The notes: generated from the letters alone by a model not told the origin. A stretch of DNA of 64,000 nt from Fallopia convolvulus (GCA_964016875.1 OZ024724.1:23172200-23236199); one strand, 5' to 3'; positions 1 through 10,779 are shown, counted from the stretch's first letter. Numbers and translations are program-made.

Positions 1-123
1 CCAACGGGTTGGTGACCCAACCCAGTTTTTTCCGGGTCGATCAGGTTCGGGTTAGACTTGACCCATTGATTTTCGGGTCGGGTTTAAACCCAAAAACTTC
101 GGGCGGGTCGGGTCGGGTCAAGT
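1..123. repeat. GGGTC-rich degenerate repeat
   Basis: The stretch is built from overlapping GGGTCGGGT and GACCCAACCC words and ends abruptly near position 123. It has no coding potential. It could be the edge of a MITE or an LTR segment that continues off the window; nothing decides between these. Confidence 0.45.
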
Positions 124-1255
124 TTTGACAAGTCCAACTTCAACTCTTCATTTTGTTTTTTTTCTCATTCTCTTTCTCTTTTTTTTTCTTCTTTCTTTTT
201 TTTTTACTCGTTGCCTCGTTAACGAGCCTACATCAGGGTCGTTAACGATCCACCGTATACATTCTTCTTCCTCTTTTCACTACATCCATCAAAAAACTTT
301 ATTGTGTGCATTTTTTTCTATCAAGAGACCTTTCTTACATGCAATAACAAGAGACTTCCAATCTACCCTTCCCAAATACCCTTCAATTCAAGCAAATATA
401 AAACTTTTCTCTTTTTAACAAAACACAAAACTTACCTCTCCAATCTATGTCCTAATTCCCGGATAGGGTCAAGCTTATCTCGGCTAGGGAATAATTTTTA
501 TGAAGCTAAAACCAAAAGGTTTTAGGCCAGAATTGGTTATCAAAAAGAAGGAATAATGTAAAGGTAGATAGGGAATAATAGGGCTTATGAAAATAAGTTC
601 TCCATCATATGATCTTCACAAGTAATGAACAAAAAATCTTATAAGGGTCTCAAGAAATAGATAACCATCACAATTCCAAGAGATAATATGCATAAAGAGA
701 GTAAATCACACAAGAAAAGAAGAGGGATTTATGAATGTTCTCCCTATAAGGCCAAAAAATAACTCACAAGGTAAATTTTGTTGGATTGCATCATCTATGC
801 TATAAAGTATATGTGCTCAATTTCATCAAATGCTATTCTCTTCTAAAACAATAATTTCAAGTTGAGAATCCGGCTATACTTTTAAAGACATGCTTGCAAG
901 GAATTATATGATTAAGCTAGTGATTGCTATCATAGAACTTAAGAAGGGATATCTATCAATTCTAAAACTCTTTTTGGATTTTTCGAAATTTTTCAATTTT
1001 TTTTCAATTTTTCGATTTTTTCGGTTTACAACTTAAAGAAATAAAAACTACATAGAACATATAAACACCTAGGACATAAGTTTTCTACTTTCTCCCCACC
1101 CCATACTTAAAATTACAGTGTCCCCACTGTAAGGAAAATAAGAAGAAGAGGGAAAAGAAATAGAAAAAAAAAAAAAAAAAAATTAAAAAGAAAAAAAGAA
1201 AAACATAAAACTTACAAAGTGGAAACAAGTACAAGAAACTTCATCTTGATCTGAA
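124..1255 (-). other. 3' noncoding region of Athila-like fragment Ath-0
   Basis: On the minus strand this lies downstream of the env-like ORF, where Athila elements have a long 3' noncoding region. Positions 445-790 match the noncoding region of Ath-5 (about 56255-56590) closely, including a block with GGATAGGGTCAAGCTTAT and a second with ATAATATGCATAA. It also has A-rich runs (1150-1195), pyrimidine runs (150-210) and two copies of the GTTAACG word (216-249). No convincing gene was seen; short open frames here are low-complexity. Confidence 0.6.
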
Positions 1256-1948
1256 TCAACGGTTCGGTGGAGGAAAGTAGTGCTCAAAGTTCCCCATGAA
1301 GTCGTACATCGTCCTCCAACGCTCAGCATCCTCCGCCTCTCTATGACGCTGCCTCTCATCCTCCATCGACATGCGAGCGGAATAGACAGTTTCCCATCTA
1401 TCCATCCTCCTATGAATGTGATCCGTCTGGAGGTGAAGCTGCTGCATCCGTGCAGAAAGATCCTCGACCCATGGTGGTGGTATACTCGATCCTGCGTACT
1501 CGGGCTGAGGAGGTGGTGGGTAGTGAGGCTGGAAATGGTCTTGATACATCACCGGGTTGTAAGGCATGAGTCCATAGGCATGAGGGTCGACAGGAGCTGG
1601 TGGTGGGTCGACAGGGGCTCTCGGCACCTCGTTAACGAAGCTGGGTGCCTCGTTAACAGGGTTGGGATGGGGCTGGAAGTGGTCGTTAACGACCTTGGTG
1701 GGCTCGTCAACGAAGATGTTGCCTCCTAAAACCTCCGTGTCGATGTCTTCTTCTTCAAAATTGAGCTCCTCAGTGCCGCCCTCGGTGTCGGCTTCTTCGG
1801 TATCATTGCCTACTACCTCGGTGTCCTCTTGTTCATCTTCTTCTTCATATTCATTCACGTCGTCCCGCTCAAACCGGGTTTCACATGGCCTAAGCGAGAG
1901 CGCGTCATCCGATTTTGCTTCCAATGGGTAGGGATGTCCCGTCCACAC
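1256..1948 (-). pseudogene. C-terminal part of Athila env-like protein (Ath-0)
   Basis: This frame follows the stop of the preceding 305-residue frame with a one-base shift, and both probably formed one protein of about 535 residues. It has an acidic segment (about residues 30-75), a proline-rich centre with repeated PVD and VNE/VND peptides (75-150), and a charged, probably helical C-terminus (165-230). The homologous gene in Ath-4 has the same order: acidic stretch, helix, P/Y-rich tail. No signal peptide or membrane segment is visible, so 'env-like' describes position, not proven function. The VNE/VND peptides are encoded by the palindromic GTTAACG word that also recurs in this fragment's noncoding DNA. 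Confidence 0.6.
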
Positions 1949-1949
1949 C

Positions 1950-2867
1950 TCATACCAATTTCGGTACGTAGAGAAGCTCGTACATGTCGAGGGAAGGTAT
2001 GACTAGTCGATCTTGAACCTTCACCTTGTAGCCTCCCTCGGCTTGCACGAAAATCCCGGAACTATACCAATAATTTTTGTTGAGGAGTTGGGCGTGAGCC
2101 GGTGTGTAGCGGGTCAGATCTACTCCGAGATTCTTAGCCAAGAGGCTAACCAAATTGCCACACCACACCTCCTTGGACTTGGTGGATTTCTCGACATAGT
2201 AGATCCATTCGTACCCCAAGTTCAAGGGGCCGGGCTCCTCAAAGAGGATGGTGCGGAAGCAAGCAACCTCCATCCTTGTAGGCCGGTTCAACTCTTTCTT
2301 CGGCCAAAATGTTGCGGCGAGGACTCTCAAAATAATCCGGAAGATGGGGTTGACTATGTTTGCCCCGGATAGCACCGCGGTAGAGGATTGAACCTCCCCG
2401 GTGATGTAGCTCCAAGTGCGGGTCACTCGGTAGTCCTTCAAGCTATAATCTCTCGACGTGTTTGGGAGCTCCAAGATTGCATTGAACTCCGCCATAGTGA
2501 AGTCACGGTCCTTGTTATCGAGCCGAAACCGAATTCGTCCCGCCGAGATCTTCGACGAGAAGTTGGTCTCCAAAGTGGCCAAGAACTCGGATGTGAGGGC
2601 CGGATAGTGTGGCAAGCTCTCTTGCTTCAACATGTGGGCGGCCCCAAGGATGATGAAAGCGTCCTTGACATCCGTGTAGATGCCCGTGGTGACAGCGCTA
2701 GACTTCGAGAACCATCGGGTGTAATGGTCCTTCTCCAAAAAATCTCGGTAGCGCCGTAGTTGGCTCTTACTGCTCAAAATCACATCATCCACTCGAGGTG
2801 GGGATGGAGACCTATGGTTCCTCCTCTTCTTCTGGGCTCGGGTAGCGGGCTTGCTTGAACTAGCCAT
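1950..2867 (-). CDS. Athila ORF-1/env-like protein, N-terminal 305 residues (Ath-0)
   Basis: The frame starts at ATG 2867, which follows a good 3' splice-site-like sequence at about 2879 by a few bases. The product has a Ser/Arg/Lys-rich N-terminus (residues 1-30) and then a conserved helical domain with the pattern P-x-Y-x-x-L-x-x-EFL-x-TLE (about residues 85-105). The same pattern occurs in the post-integrase ORF of Ath-4, and the plant ATHILA ORF-1 family is known at this place. It ends in a TGA where a one-base shift opens the acidic C-terminal frame, so the full gene is frameshifted. Upstream on the same strand are a leader with a candidate intron and a TATA box. The role of this protein in plant retrotransposons is unproven. 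Confidence 0.75.
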   Translation of the reverse strand: MASSSKPATRAQKKRRNHRSPSPPRVDDVILSSKSQLRRYRDFLEKDHYTRWFSKSSAVTTGIYTDVKDAFIILGAAHMLKQESLPHYPALTSEFLATLETNFSSKISAGRIRFRLDNKDRDFTMAEFNAILELPNTSRDYSLKDYRVTRTWSYITGEVQSSTAVLSGANIVNPIFRIILRVLAATFWPKKELNRPTRMEVACFRTILFEEPGPLNLGYEWIYYVEKSTKSKEVWCGNLVSLLAKNLGVDLTRYTPAHAQLLNKNYWYSSGIFVQAEGGYKVKVQDRLVIPSLDMYELLYVPKLV

Positions 2868-2879
2868 GGATACTACAAA

Positions 2880-3484
2880 ATAATCGAGATTTTTCCAAGA
2901 TAAGATCCACTCAAAAATAGATAGGTACGAAACCCCATACTTGGTCTCAAAATTAACCTCGGAATTATTCGTAAACTACCCAATTGGGTCGTTCACGATT
3001 CTGGGCTCGTATTGATCGATGAAGAAATGCAGGGTCGTTAACGAGCCTGGGTGGGTTGTTAACGACCCGCCGAGAGCAAAACCAGAATTTTCCGAAATTT
3101 AATCTACCTTAAATTCAGCACAAATCAAGCATGCAATCTTCTATAATTTTCCACATATCCCTCATCGGGTATAAGCACCCCATACTTACTCAATTACCCA
3201 TCCCGAACATGCTAAAAATTACCCGGAATTTTGACATGCAAAGATTGAACTTTAGATCTAGAACAAGAAAAATTCATGCTTTCCTAACTAAAGGATTGCA
3301 ATAGCTAATCTAACATGAATAATCTTTCCTAAAACATGAACAACTAAGCACAATCAAGAATTTTTTTATGAACAAAAATCAAGCATGCTCTTCGACCTTC
3401 CTAAGAACACGATTCAAGATATGAAATTTCGATCCTATAGATAATCAATCATGCAATTTCGAGCAAGGGTTTAGAAATCATACC
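2880..3484 (-). other. Candidate leader intron ahead of the Ath-0 env-like ORF
   Basis: On the minus strand the leader has CCG|GTATGA at about 3484 and a T-rich acceptor ending TTTTGTAG at about 2880, a few bases before the ATG. The interval is AT-rich and has no ORF. It contains two GTTAACG words (3034-3066). Ath-4 has a comparable donor and acceptor in the same place. Inferred from sequence only. Confidence 0.4.
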
Positions 3485-3707
3485 GGAGAACCGAGAAATT
3501 GAAGAACAAGGGTCGGAATCGGGGTGGTTAACGAGCTTGGCCTCGTCGGTGAACGGTTTCCGAGCTCCAATAACGACGGCCTCTCGGTGGTCGGTAGCGT
3601 GAGGGATTCCGACTAGGTGGGAGAGAAGGGAGAGGGATTGAGAGTGTTTTGGGTTTGAGAGGGTGTGAATTTTGAGAGGGTTGTGGTAGAATTTTGGAAG
3701 GGGGTAG

Positions 3708-3860
3708 AAGGGTTTATATAGGAGGGGTAGGGTAGAAGGGAGGGGCGGCGGCTAGGGTAAAAATAGATAGATTAGGTTAGAATACTTACCTGTCCCGTAT
3801 CCTGACGAGTCGGGTCATCCGAACCGGGTCGTTAACGACCCTGGGTGGGTCGTTAACGAG
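3708..3860 (-). promoter_or_regulatory. TATA box with upstream palindromic words, Ath-0
   Basis: Minus-strand CCTATATAAACC at 3711-3722 is a strong TATA box. About 105 bp upstream lies a perfect 16-bp palindrome, GGGTCGTTAACGACCC (3826-3841), followed by a second CGTTAACG copy (3850-3857). A pyrimidine-rich leader follows toward the env-like ORF. It could be an internal promoter or the truncated U3 of an LTR; the leader and ORF order favours an internal promoter. Confidence 0.5.
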
Positions 3861-3941
3861 CCGCCGTGGCCTTCTTGACTATCCAAGTGCAAGTAACATT
3901 CCACAACCAGGGAACAACGAAGGAGATCCAACTCTCACTGA

Positions 3942-5816
3942 TCAATCTCCCTCGAGGTTCCCTCCTCAGAAGAACTACAAGACACCTCCAACTCTCTTGT
4001 TCCCCAAGACAATACCCTGCCAGAATCAAGTATTCAGGGGGAACAAAGAGGGATCTTGCCAGATATTTCTGAAGAAACACTCAATGAAGAAGCTGAAGAC
4101 GAGTGTTCCCATGAAAAGGAAGCCTCTACTGAAGATGACACAAGTGCAAGGGAACCCACTCATACAAGAAACATTCAACAAAGGAAGGACCACCCCATTG
4201 AGAACATCATCTCCCCTTATGATAAAGGTGTACAAACTCGTTCCTCTCTCAATAATTTTTGTGCTTTTAACGCGTTTGTTTCAATGGTGGAACCCAAAAA
4301 TATCAAAGAAGCCTTGAAGGACCCAGATTGGATCCAAGCTATGCACGAGGAGCTCCACCAATTCAAGAGGAACAAAGTTTGGAAGCTAGTTCCTAGGCCC
4401 AAGAACAAGAACATCATAGGAACTCGATGGGTCTTTAGAAACAAGCTCGATGACACTGGGGCTGTAGCAAGGAACAAGGCTAGACTGGTGGCACAAGGCT
4501 ACAGGCAAGAGGAAGGAATCGATTACGAAGAGACTTTCGCACCAGTCGCCAGGATCGAGGCCATCCGACTCTTAATTGCCTATGCTGCTCACAAGGGATT
4601 CAAGCTCTATCAAATGGATGTGAAAACAGCCTTCCTCAACGGACATCTCAAGGAAGAAGTATATGTGGCCCAACCCCCAGGATTCGAAGATGAGAAGCTA
4701 CCCAACCATGTCTACTTCCTAGAGAGGGCCCTCTACGGACTCAAACAAGCTCCCCGAGCTTGGTATGACAGGTTTGCTCAATTCCTCTTGTCCCATGGAT
4801 ACCTTCGAGGTTCCATAGACAAGACTTTGTTTCTAAAGAAAGAGTCTAAAGACATTTTGATTGTGCAAGTATATGTTGATGACATTGTTTTTGGAGCAAC
4901 TAACGAAACTCTTGTAGAGAAATTTAAGGACCTCATGAGTAGTGAGTTTGAGATGAGTCTCATTGGGGAACTCACGTTCTTCTTGGGACTTCAAATATCT
5001 CAAACCAAGGAGGGAACAAAGATTCATCAACAGAAATACATCAAGGAAATGCTCATAAAGTATGGGATGGAACATTCCAAGCCTATTGACACTCCCATCT
5101 CACCAAATTCAAGGCTCAATACGGATGAAACAGGTATAAGTGTGGACCAAAGGAACTATCGAGGTATGATTGAGTCCCTTCTCTACTTAACAGCTAGTAG
5201 ACCTGATATCATGTTCTCTGTATGTCTTTGTGCTCGTTTTCAAGCTAACCCTATGGAATCACACCTGAAAGAGGTGAAGAGGATTTTCAGGTATCTCAAA
5301 GGGAACGATAACTTGTGCCTTTGGTATCCAAGGAACAGTTCCCTTGAGCTCATTGCATACACAAATGCGGATTTTGCAAGGCACCTTGTTGATAGAAAGA
5401 GCACATCAGGAATGGCCCAGTTCCTAGGGTCATGTTTAGTTTCATGGGGATCTAAAAAGCAAAACTCAGTGGCACTATCCACAGTTGAAGCAGAATATGT
5501 GGCTGCCGCATCTTGTTGTTCCCAAGTTCTATGGCTTAAGTCACAACTCCAGGATTACGGTATGTCTTTTCGCCCAGTTCCCATACTTTGTGATAATACT
5601 AGTGCCATAAACATTTCCAAAAATCCTGTGCATCATTCTAGGACTAAGCATATAGATATAAGGCATCACTTTCTACGTGACAATGTTGAAAGTGGGAACA
5701 TCTTGATGGAACACTGTAGAACTGAAGAACAAATTGCGGACATTCTCACCAAAGGTTTAAACAGAGGTCCCTACCAGCGTTTTCGAATGCTTCTAGGGAT
5801 GATTACTCTAAACTAA
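3942..5816 (+). CDS. Sirevirus pol fragment: linker, reverse transcriptase, RNase H
   Basis: The frame is open from 3942 after a frameshift near 3950, with the uninterrupted part from the internal Met at 4056. Order: acidic linker, then copia-type RT (RVT_2) starting near the GTRWVFRNK motif (about 4420), with catalytic YVDD at about 4872, then RNase H with the SWGSKKQNSVALST segment, SRTKHIDIRHHF, and the terminal ADILTKGL. The polymerase would copy element RNA in the cytoplasmic particle. Integrase and gag are missing upstream, so the fragment is not autonomous. The usual first Asp of the RNase H Y-S/T-D-A-D motif is Asn here (codon 5364-5366), a possible loss of a catalytic residue. The long clean frame suggests recent activity of the family. 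Confidence 0.88.
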   Translation, partial: SISLEVPSSEELQDTSNSLVPQDNTLPESSIQGEQRGILPDISEETLNEEAEDECSHEKEASTEDDTSAREPTHTRNIQQRKDHPIENIISPYDKGVQTRSSLNNFCAFNAFVSMVEPKNIKEALKDPDWIQAMHEELHQFKRNKVWKLVPRPKNKNIIGTRWVFRNKLDDTGAVARNKARLVAQGYRQEEGIDYEETFAPVARIEAIRLLIAYAAHKGFKLYQMDVKTAFLNGHLKEEVYVAQPPGFEDEKLPNHVYFLERALYGLKQAPRAWYDRFAQFLLSHGYLRGSIDKTLFLKKESKDILIVQVYVDDIVFGATNETLVEKFKDLMSSEFEMSLIGELTFFLGLQISQTKEGTKIHQQKYIKEMLIKYGMEHSKPIDTPISPNSRLNTDETGISVDQRNYRGMIESLLYLTASRPDIMFSVCLCARFQANPMESHLKEVKRIFRYLKGNDNLCLWYPRNSSLELIAYTNADFARHLVDRKSTSGMAQFLGSCLVSWGSKKQNSVALSTVEAEYVAAASCCSQVLWLKSQLQDYGMSFRPVPILCDNTSAINISKNPVHHSRTKHIDIRHHFLRDNVESGNILMEHCRTEEQIADILTKGLNRGPYQRFRMLLGMITLN

Positions 5817-6501
5817 ACAAGTCCCTGTTTGTCTCTCCCTCAATGCCTGACTAGTTTCTCTAAGAATGCATGATAAGGAACTTGGATTTATTGCTTTCAC
5901 TTTGCCATGATTAGTAGTCTAAAGTTAAATGTGTACAAGGGAACTTTATTTCTTTTGGCCTTACATGATCAACCAGAGTTCCCTTTATCCCTCCTTACAA
6001 GCCACTATGACGGTTGATCGTAAATTGTCTGGTTCCCTTTGAGTTCCCTAGCCGCACAAAAGGATGAGTGTGAATTTTCCCTAACCACTTCACTCTCCCT
6101 AACCTTAATACGATCATGGGACCTGGGACACACAAGCAAGGGAACGCTGACTCCTCTAAGAAGATGAACTGTCACTTGGGAAGCGGGATTTTGTGTAAGA
6201 AACTCTGAAGCGTTAAGGGCCAAGTATTCAAATTTTGAAAGGGCTTCCCTAGAGATCGTGACGAGTTTCAAGAGGCGTGCTACGGAAGTTGAAACGATGC
6301 CCCAAGTTCATTGGGCAACGGTTATCGAGGATTTCTCACTTCCCTTTCTACCCTTCGCCCTCTCTCTCCTTAAAACCCTATTTTGCCATTTTTGGGATCT
6401 TATACCATCTTCAACCTCTGTCATTCTTCTTCTCCACATCCCTTTCACTCTCTTTTTCAAGAAACCTCCAAAACCTTCTCTCTTCCCAAAACTCTCTCAA
6501 A
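5817..6501 (+). other. Pol-env spacer of the Sirevirus
   Basis: This noncoding spacer is sprinkled with GGGAAC/GTTCCC words. Its last 200 bases become C/T-rich and look like a plant 5' leader immediately before the env-like ATG, with a weak TATA-like stretch (CTTATACC, about 6399). Whether the env-like gene is transcribed from here or made by splicing is not decided by the sequence. Confidence 0.4.
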
Positions 6502-8866
6502 ATGGCCGCACAACACACCTTCGCCCAGATTAAAGCCTGGGTTCTTGCAAATCCTAGAATCCTTTTCGTCTCGCAATTAAACGAGATTGAGAAAGAATCA
6601 GATCCAATCATGAAAGACGTCCTCATCGGAGGGCTCTACAACCAAGTAAGCCCTTTCTTACCACCTCCTCCTCCAGCCGACCAAACTTTGGCCTAGACCT
6701 CCTCTTCCGCCACCTCCTCTGAATCTCTTCCTCCTCCTTCAACCACCAACACCTCCTCCAGCACTGTCATTCTTGACAGTTTCGGAGATGTTCGTCCTTC
6801 TCAAAACGAGAAGCCCCGTAAATCCAAGAAACACCATTTCTCCAAAGATCCCTTGAAATCCAAACATACCAAAAAATCCAAACATTCCAAAAATCCCTCT
6901 CAATCCAAAAAGCGCAAACACTCTGAGGCCTCTGTATACTCGGAGCCCAGAAAGAAATCTTTCTTCAAAATTGACGATTACTTGAACTGCTCCAAGGACA
7001 GTTCCTGTATTGCCAAACCCCTCTTCGTCTTCCATTCGGACTCTGGGACCTCCCAATCCCAAAGCCAACTCACCTCTTCTTCCCTCTCTCATCCTACGAT
7101 TGAGGGACCTCCCAAACGTCCTCCCCTAAAACAAAAGACACCTCCACCACCTTCCCCTGTTCCCACAACAAAGGGAACTCCACCTCCACCACCTCTCCCT
7201 GTTCCCACAATGATGGGAACTCCACCTCCACCTCACAAAACTCCTTCCCCTCCTTCCTCACCCATACACACGCCTATCCCTCAAGCTCCTGCCTCGGGGA
7301 CCCCTACTCCCCAGGTTCCCGTATCCACCTCTCTTCCCCCTTCTACACAAATCTCCACTCTTCTCTCCTCTCCTCTCCCCTCTTCCACAACATCCCCAAC
7401 TACCACAAAACTTCCTTCTCCCTCTCCCTCCAAAACTGCCGTCGTCCTCACTTGGGACGACGATGACCTTCCTCTCTCCGTTGTCATCGGGAAAATGACC
7501 AAGGACCCTCCTCCTCTCATCATGGGCACTGTAGATGAAGAGGCCCAGCTCAAGGCTATAGAGGACGAGCTCAACCGGGTCCCCACTGAAGCACCAACTG
7601 ACCAAGGGACTAAGTCCCAAGAGAAGGTGGCTCCTGAAGAGCCCACGGAGAAAAGGGACCCAACACCGGCTGTTGGTGTTGGGGCAAGTACAAGTCATCC
7701 TGAGGATGACGCGGAGGTCTTCAGCTCAAGATCCTTCGAGGAAGAAGGGACCTCCAGTGAAGAGGTCGAAGAAGAAGAAGAAGAGGCTCCAGCTGAAAAG
7801 GAGCCCGCTAGGATCCCAACACCTGGACACCAAATGGTGGTGTCCAAGAGTTCCCATCAGCCAAGGGAACGAGTGCTGATGATCGAAGCGGCTGCGCCCC
7901 CTCAGCAGAAAGGACCAAGAACGGTCTCTAGGGGGAATACTTCAAAGAGCACAACAAGAAAGGGGAAGGGACCTGCGCTGAAAAAGCTCCCTGTCAATGA
8001 GAATCGCAAGCTTCTCCCCCCTCTCATAGTCTCTGAAGAGATGCTCAACGAGAACGGACTGGGGGAACTGTGGGACCTGATCAAGGCCCAAGGCTGGGAA
8101 CATATATGAAAGGAAGCCGTGAGCGTAGATCCCTCACAGGTGCGTCGTTTCTACAAACTTTGTAGTTCACAAAGACGGCACCTAAGGAACTCTCTCCCAA
8201 GAAGGCGACAAGTTCATCTTCACCACGTCCACAATCCGCCTTTAGCTTCAGGTCCCGGTTCAGGGATTCCATGATTTGCCTCACAAACTCTGGGGAGAGT
8301 TCAACAGCGCCGAGGTGTACAACACCATATTTGAGGGTCGAGTTCCCTCTAAAGTGCCTTCGACTCATCATCTGTCCTTGATCGCCAAGCTGGCCCATCA
8401 ATTCATCATCAATATGGTGATCCCTCGCCAGGAAAAGCGCCTTGTCGTCAATATCCCTGATGCTATACTCCTCTACCACTTCCTCCTCAAGAAGCCCATC
8501 AACCTTCCAAGAATCATTCTTGGGCACATGGAAAAGTGCATGGCATCCAAGTCCCATTCTCTTCCCTACTCCGGGCTTATCAAGAAGCTTCTACAAAAAG
8601 AGGGTCTTTACGACGCCTCCAAGGAAGCAATTACGATGGGAAGGGAACTGGACATCTCAGTGGTCCAGAAGATGAGGCACTCTGAGCCTTTAGAGGAATC
8701 GACTCAACTGGAATCTGGTGAAGAAGGGAACTCTCAAGTTTTGCTTCGCATTGCCAACACCCTCGATCAGATTGCCAGGGACCAAGCAACGTTGGCTAGG
8801 GTACAAGAAAAACTTACACATGTCCTGACGCGTCTTTGTGATGCCCTGTTCCCACCAAGCCCATGA
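6502..8866 (+). pseudogene. Sirevirus env-like protein gene, interrupted
   Basis: ATG 6502 opens a frame with one in-frame TAG at 6694, then runs to a TGA at 8107. The homologous protein continues in another frame and is open from about 8276 to 8866. Layout: short N-terminal domain, Lys/Ser-rich basic region (about 6830-6930), long Pro/Ser/Thr region with repeated P-P-P-P blocks (7080-7440), Glu-rich acidic region (7530-7800), basic patch (7900-8000), a conserved helical domain (8276-8640) and a terminal coiled-coil-like helix (8740-8850). No membrane segment is seen. Known Sireviruses carry an env-like ORF here; its function is unknown. Stops and the frameshift between 8109 and 8276 make this copy defective. 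Confidence 0.75.
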
Positions 8867-9242
8867 TCTTCCCTTCTCTCTTCCTTAGCCTCACTTGCTC
8901 CCACCAAAATATGTTTCTTCAATTTCCTTGTACATATTTTCTTAAGTAATGAATTGGCCTTTAATTTGAATGCGTGTTCCTTTTCTCCCTTATAATTGCA
9001 TTGCTTGTTTTCGATGATGTCAAAAGGGGGAAAGACAAAAAATGCGAGATGAGTTAAGAGTTTAAGTTATCACAGAACATGCATAAGCTAAGGGGGAATA
9101 ATTGCATAAAAAGCTAAGTAAGATCTAAGTGTTTTTAATCGAAGTGGCTCCCCAGAATCATCCTTAGGAACTCATTCGCATATCATTCATTGAAATACTT
9201 GCATATTTTGTGATGGGTTTGTCATCATCAAAAGGGGGAAAT
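8867..9242 (+). promoter_or_regulatory. 3' noncoding region with multiplied polypurine tracts
   Basis: Three purine tracts with an AGGGGGA core occur before the LTR: 9022-9034, 9091-9098 and 9230-9241. The last abuts the LTR start and should prime plus-strand DNA synthesis. Repeated polypurine tracts upstream of the 3' LTR are a known Sirevirus signature. A T-rich region at 8905-8950 may help polyadenylation. Confidence 0.7.
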
Positions 9243-10300
9243 TGCTGGGACGTTGTTGGGACCTCCGGTTCTAAACAACGGATCAACGATGCCATTCTCC
9301 AAGTTTTGATAATGACAAACACCATGAGGAACTAATGTGGTTTGTTCAAGTATTTCTAAGGAACGCAGGTATAGCCAAGAACTCTCATGAATGACCAAAA
9401 GCCACAGAAGCTCACAATGCAGAGTTTTCATCAAGGGAACTCTGAAGAGGAAAGTTCCCATAAAATGGGAACTCCCAGGAATGATCAAGAGAACACAGGT
9501 TTACACGATGAAGAGTTTCCATCAAGGGAACTCTGAAGAAGATAGTTCCCATAACATGGGAACTCACATGTGAGGACAACGACCGTTCAGCGCAGATCGC
9601 GGGATTCTTTGGATAGTCCGAAGGAACAGTCTGAGGATCAGACTATCACGAATGATCCAATGGTCCGATTGATTCAAGAAGTTGACCTAGTTCAAACCAA
9701 AGTCACATGTGAAGAAAGTACAACTTGGGCATCAGGCAAAGGGCATTTTGGACCCAATTGAAAGACGTGATTGCCCAAGCACACCTGGTCTATAAAGCCA
9801 AATGAATAGTACTCCGATTGAGTACTTCTCCTAGAACTCACAAATACCCATACTAGAGAAAAGAGAAAGAAGAAGAAGAGAAGTCCCCGGCAGCGAGTGT
9901 CTGATCTCGACGACGGTGAAGCCGAAGTTCCCAGGGGCAAGGGAACTGAGAAGTCGGTTTAAGGTTTGAGTTACTTGTATTTTGTTGTTGTGAGCTTAGG
10001 AACTCAGTTGAGAGGATTCACTAGTGTTGCTAGAGTTAGGTAGAACTCGTAGGAACAGAGAAGTGTGAATCCGGCTGTTGTAACTAAGGAACAAAGCAAT
10101 CAATATAAGTAAGTCATTCAAAATCCTCCAAGCGGAGGTAGAGGTTTACCCACACAACTAGTTGGTTGTAGTGGGGTTCCTCTATAAGGGAACTGCGTTC
10201 TTTATTGCTCTTAATACTTGCGTTTACTTTACTTTCGCTGCCTTGGGAACAGCTTAACAGCCAGTTCCCAAGCTCTTTGCTAACGGTTTACGATCCAACA
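9243..10300 (+). repeat. Sirevirus 3' LTR
   Basis: It begins TGCTGGGACG right after the polypurine tract and ends GATCCAACA. Its 3' half (about 10005-10200) is closely similar to 24480-24665 in the Sirevirus solo LTR. U3 holds two tandem copies of a block with AAGGGAACTCTGAAGA (9433-9448 and 9524-9539) and paired GTTCCC/GGGAAC palindromes. A TATA-like TCTATAAAG lies at 9790-9798. The LTR is about 1.06 kb, against 1.8 kb for the solo copy; the difference is mainly in repeat number in U3. Confidence 0.85.
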
Positions 10301-10779
10301 CTAATTAAAAAAAACGAGTGGTCAATAGAGAAACCCACCCCTACGATGTGTGTCGAAATGTCATCGGTCGTCGATGGCGACTACACTAATATCTCAAGAA
10401 CCAAAGTCTTAAATAAAAGAAATACAATTCCTTATGCTATGTATCTGGGAAGGGCAAAGCAATTACTGAAAAAACAAGTCTCGAGGCTTGTTCCAGATTT
10501 ACGTCTTGTTCATCTATGGCAGCAGGGAAGCTACTGCGGGGGATGACACTTGGACTTGCGAACACGCGCGAAGCCTCGTTTGCACCAAGTCGGCAGATCA
10601 ATTTTGGTGCGGTTCCCCGAATGTAAGTTGTCGTCATTTCCTGGCGAGCACACTCTTGTTAAATAGGATAGTCCATAAGAAAGGTATTCACGTATCTCCT
10701 AGCCGCTCTCTTGTCACCTTGCTCTGGTCCTTTGTTTCAAAACGTCGATGTTTGCCTTGTGGCACTCTGTTCTGCCTCA
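10301..10779. other. LINE 5' region, no clear gene
   Basis: Sequence after the Sirevirus LTR up to the recognisable LINE ORF1. Open frames here overlap the LTR end or lack family features. It may be the 5' untranslated region of the LINE. No promoter was identified. Confidence 0.35.

Larger units (their letters stand above)
3866..10300 (+). mobile_element. 5'-truncated Sirevirus (Ty1/copia)
   Basis: The element begins abruptly in the integrase-RT linker at about 3866, next to Ath-0 sequence. It continues through RT/RNase H, an env-like gene, a 3' noncoding region with repeated polypurine tracts, and a complete 3' LTR ending CCAACA at 10300. The gene order with an env-like ORF after copia-type RNase H and the multiplied polypurine tracts are known Sirevirus traits. 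The 5' LTR, gag, protease and most of integrase are missing, so no target duplication can be tested. Confidence 0.85.

Noticed and set aside
125..525. Phe/Leu/Ser-rich small frames
   Set aside because: They translate pyrimidine runs and have no conserved features.
2013..2759. Plus-strand frames opposite the Ath-0 env-like ORF
   Set aside because: Shadow frames of a conserved minus-strand coding region.
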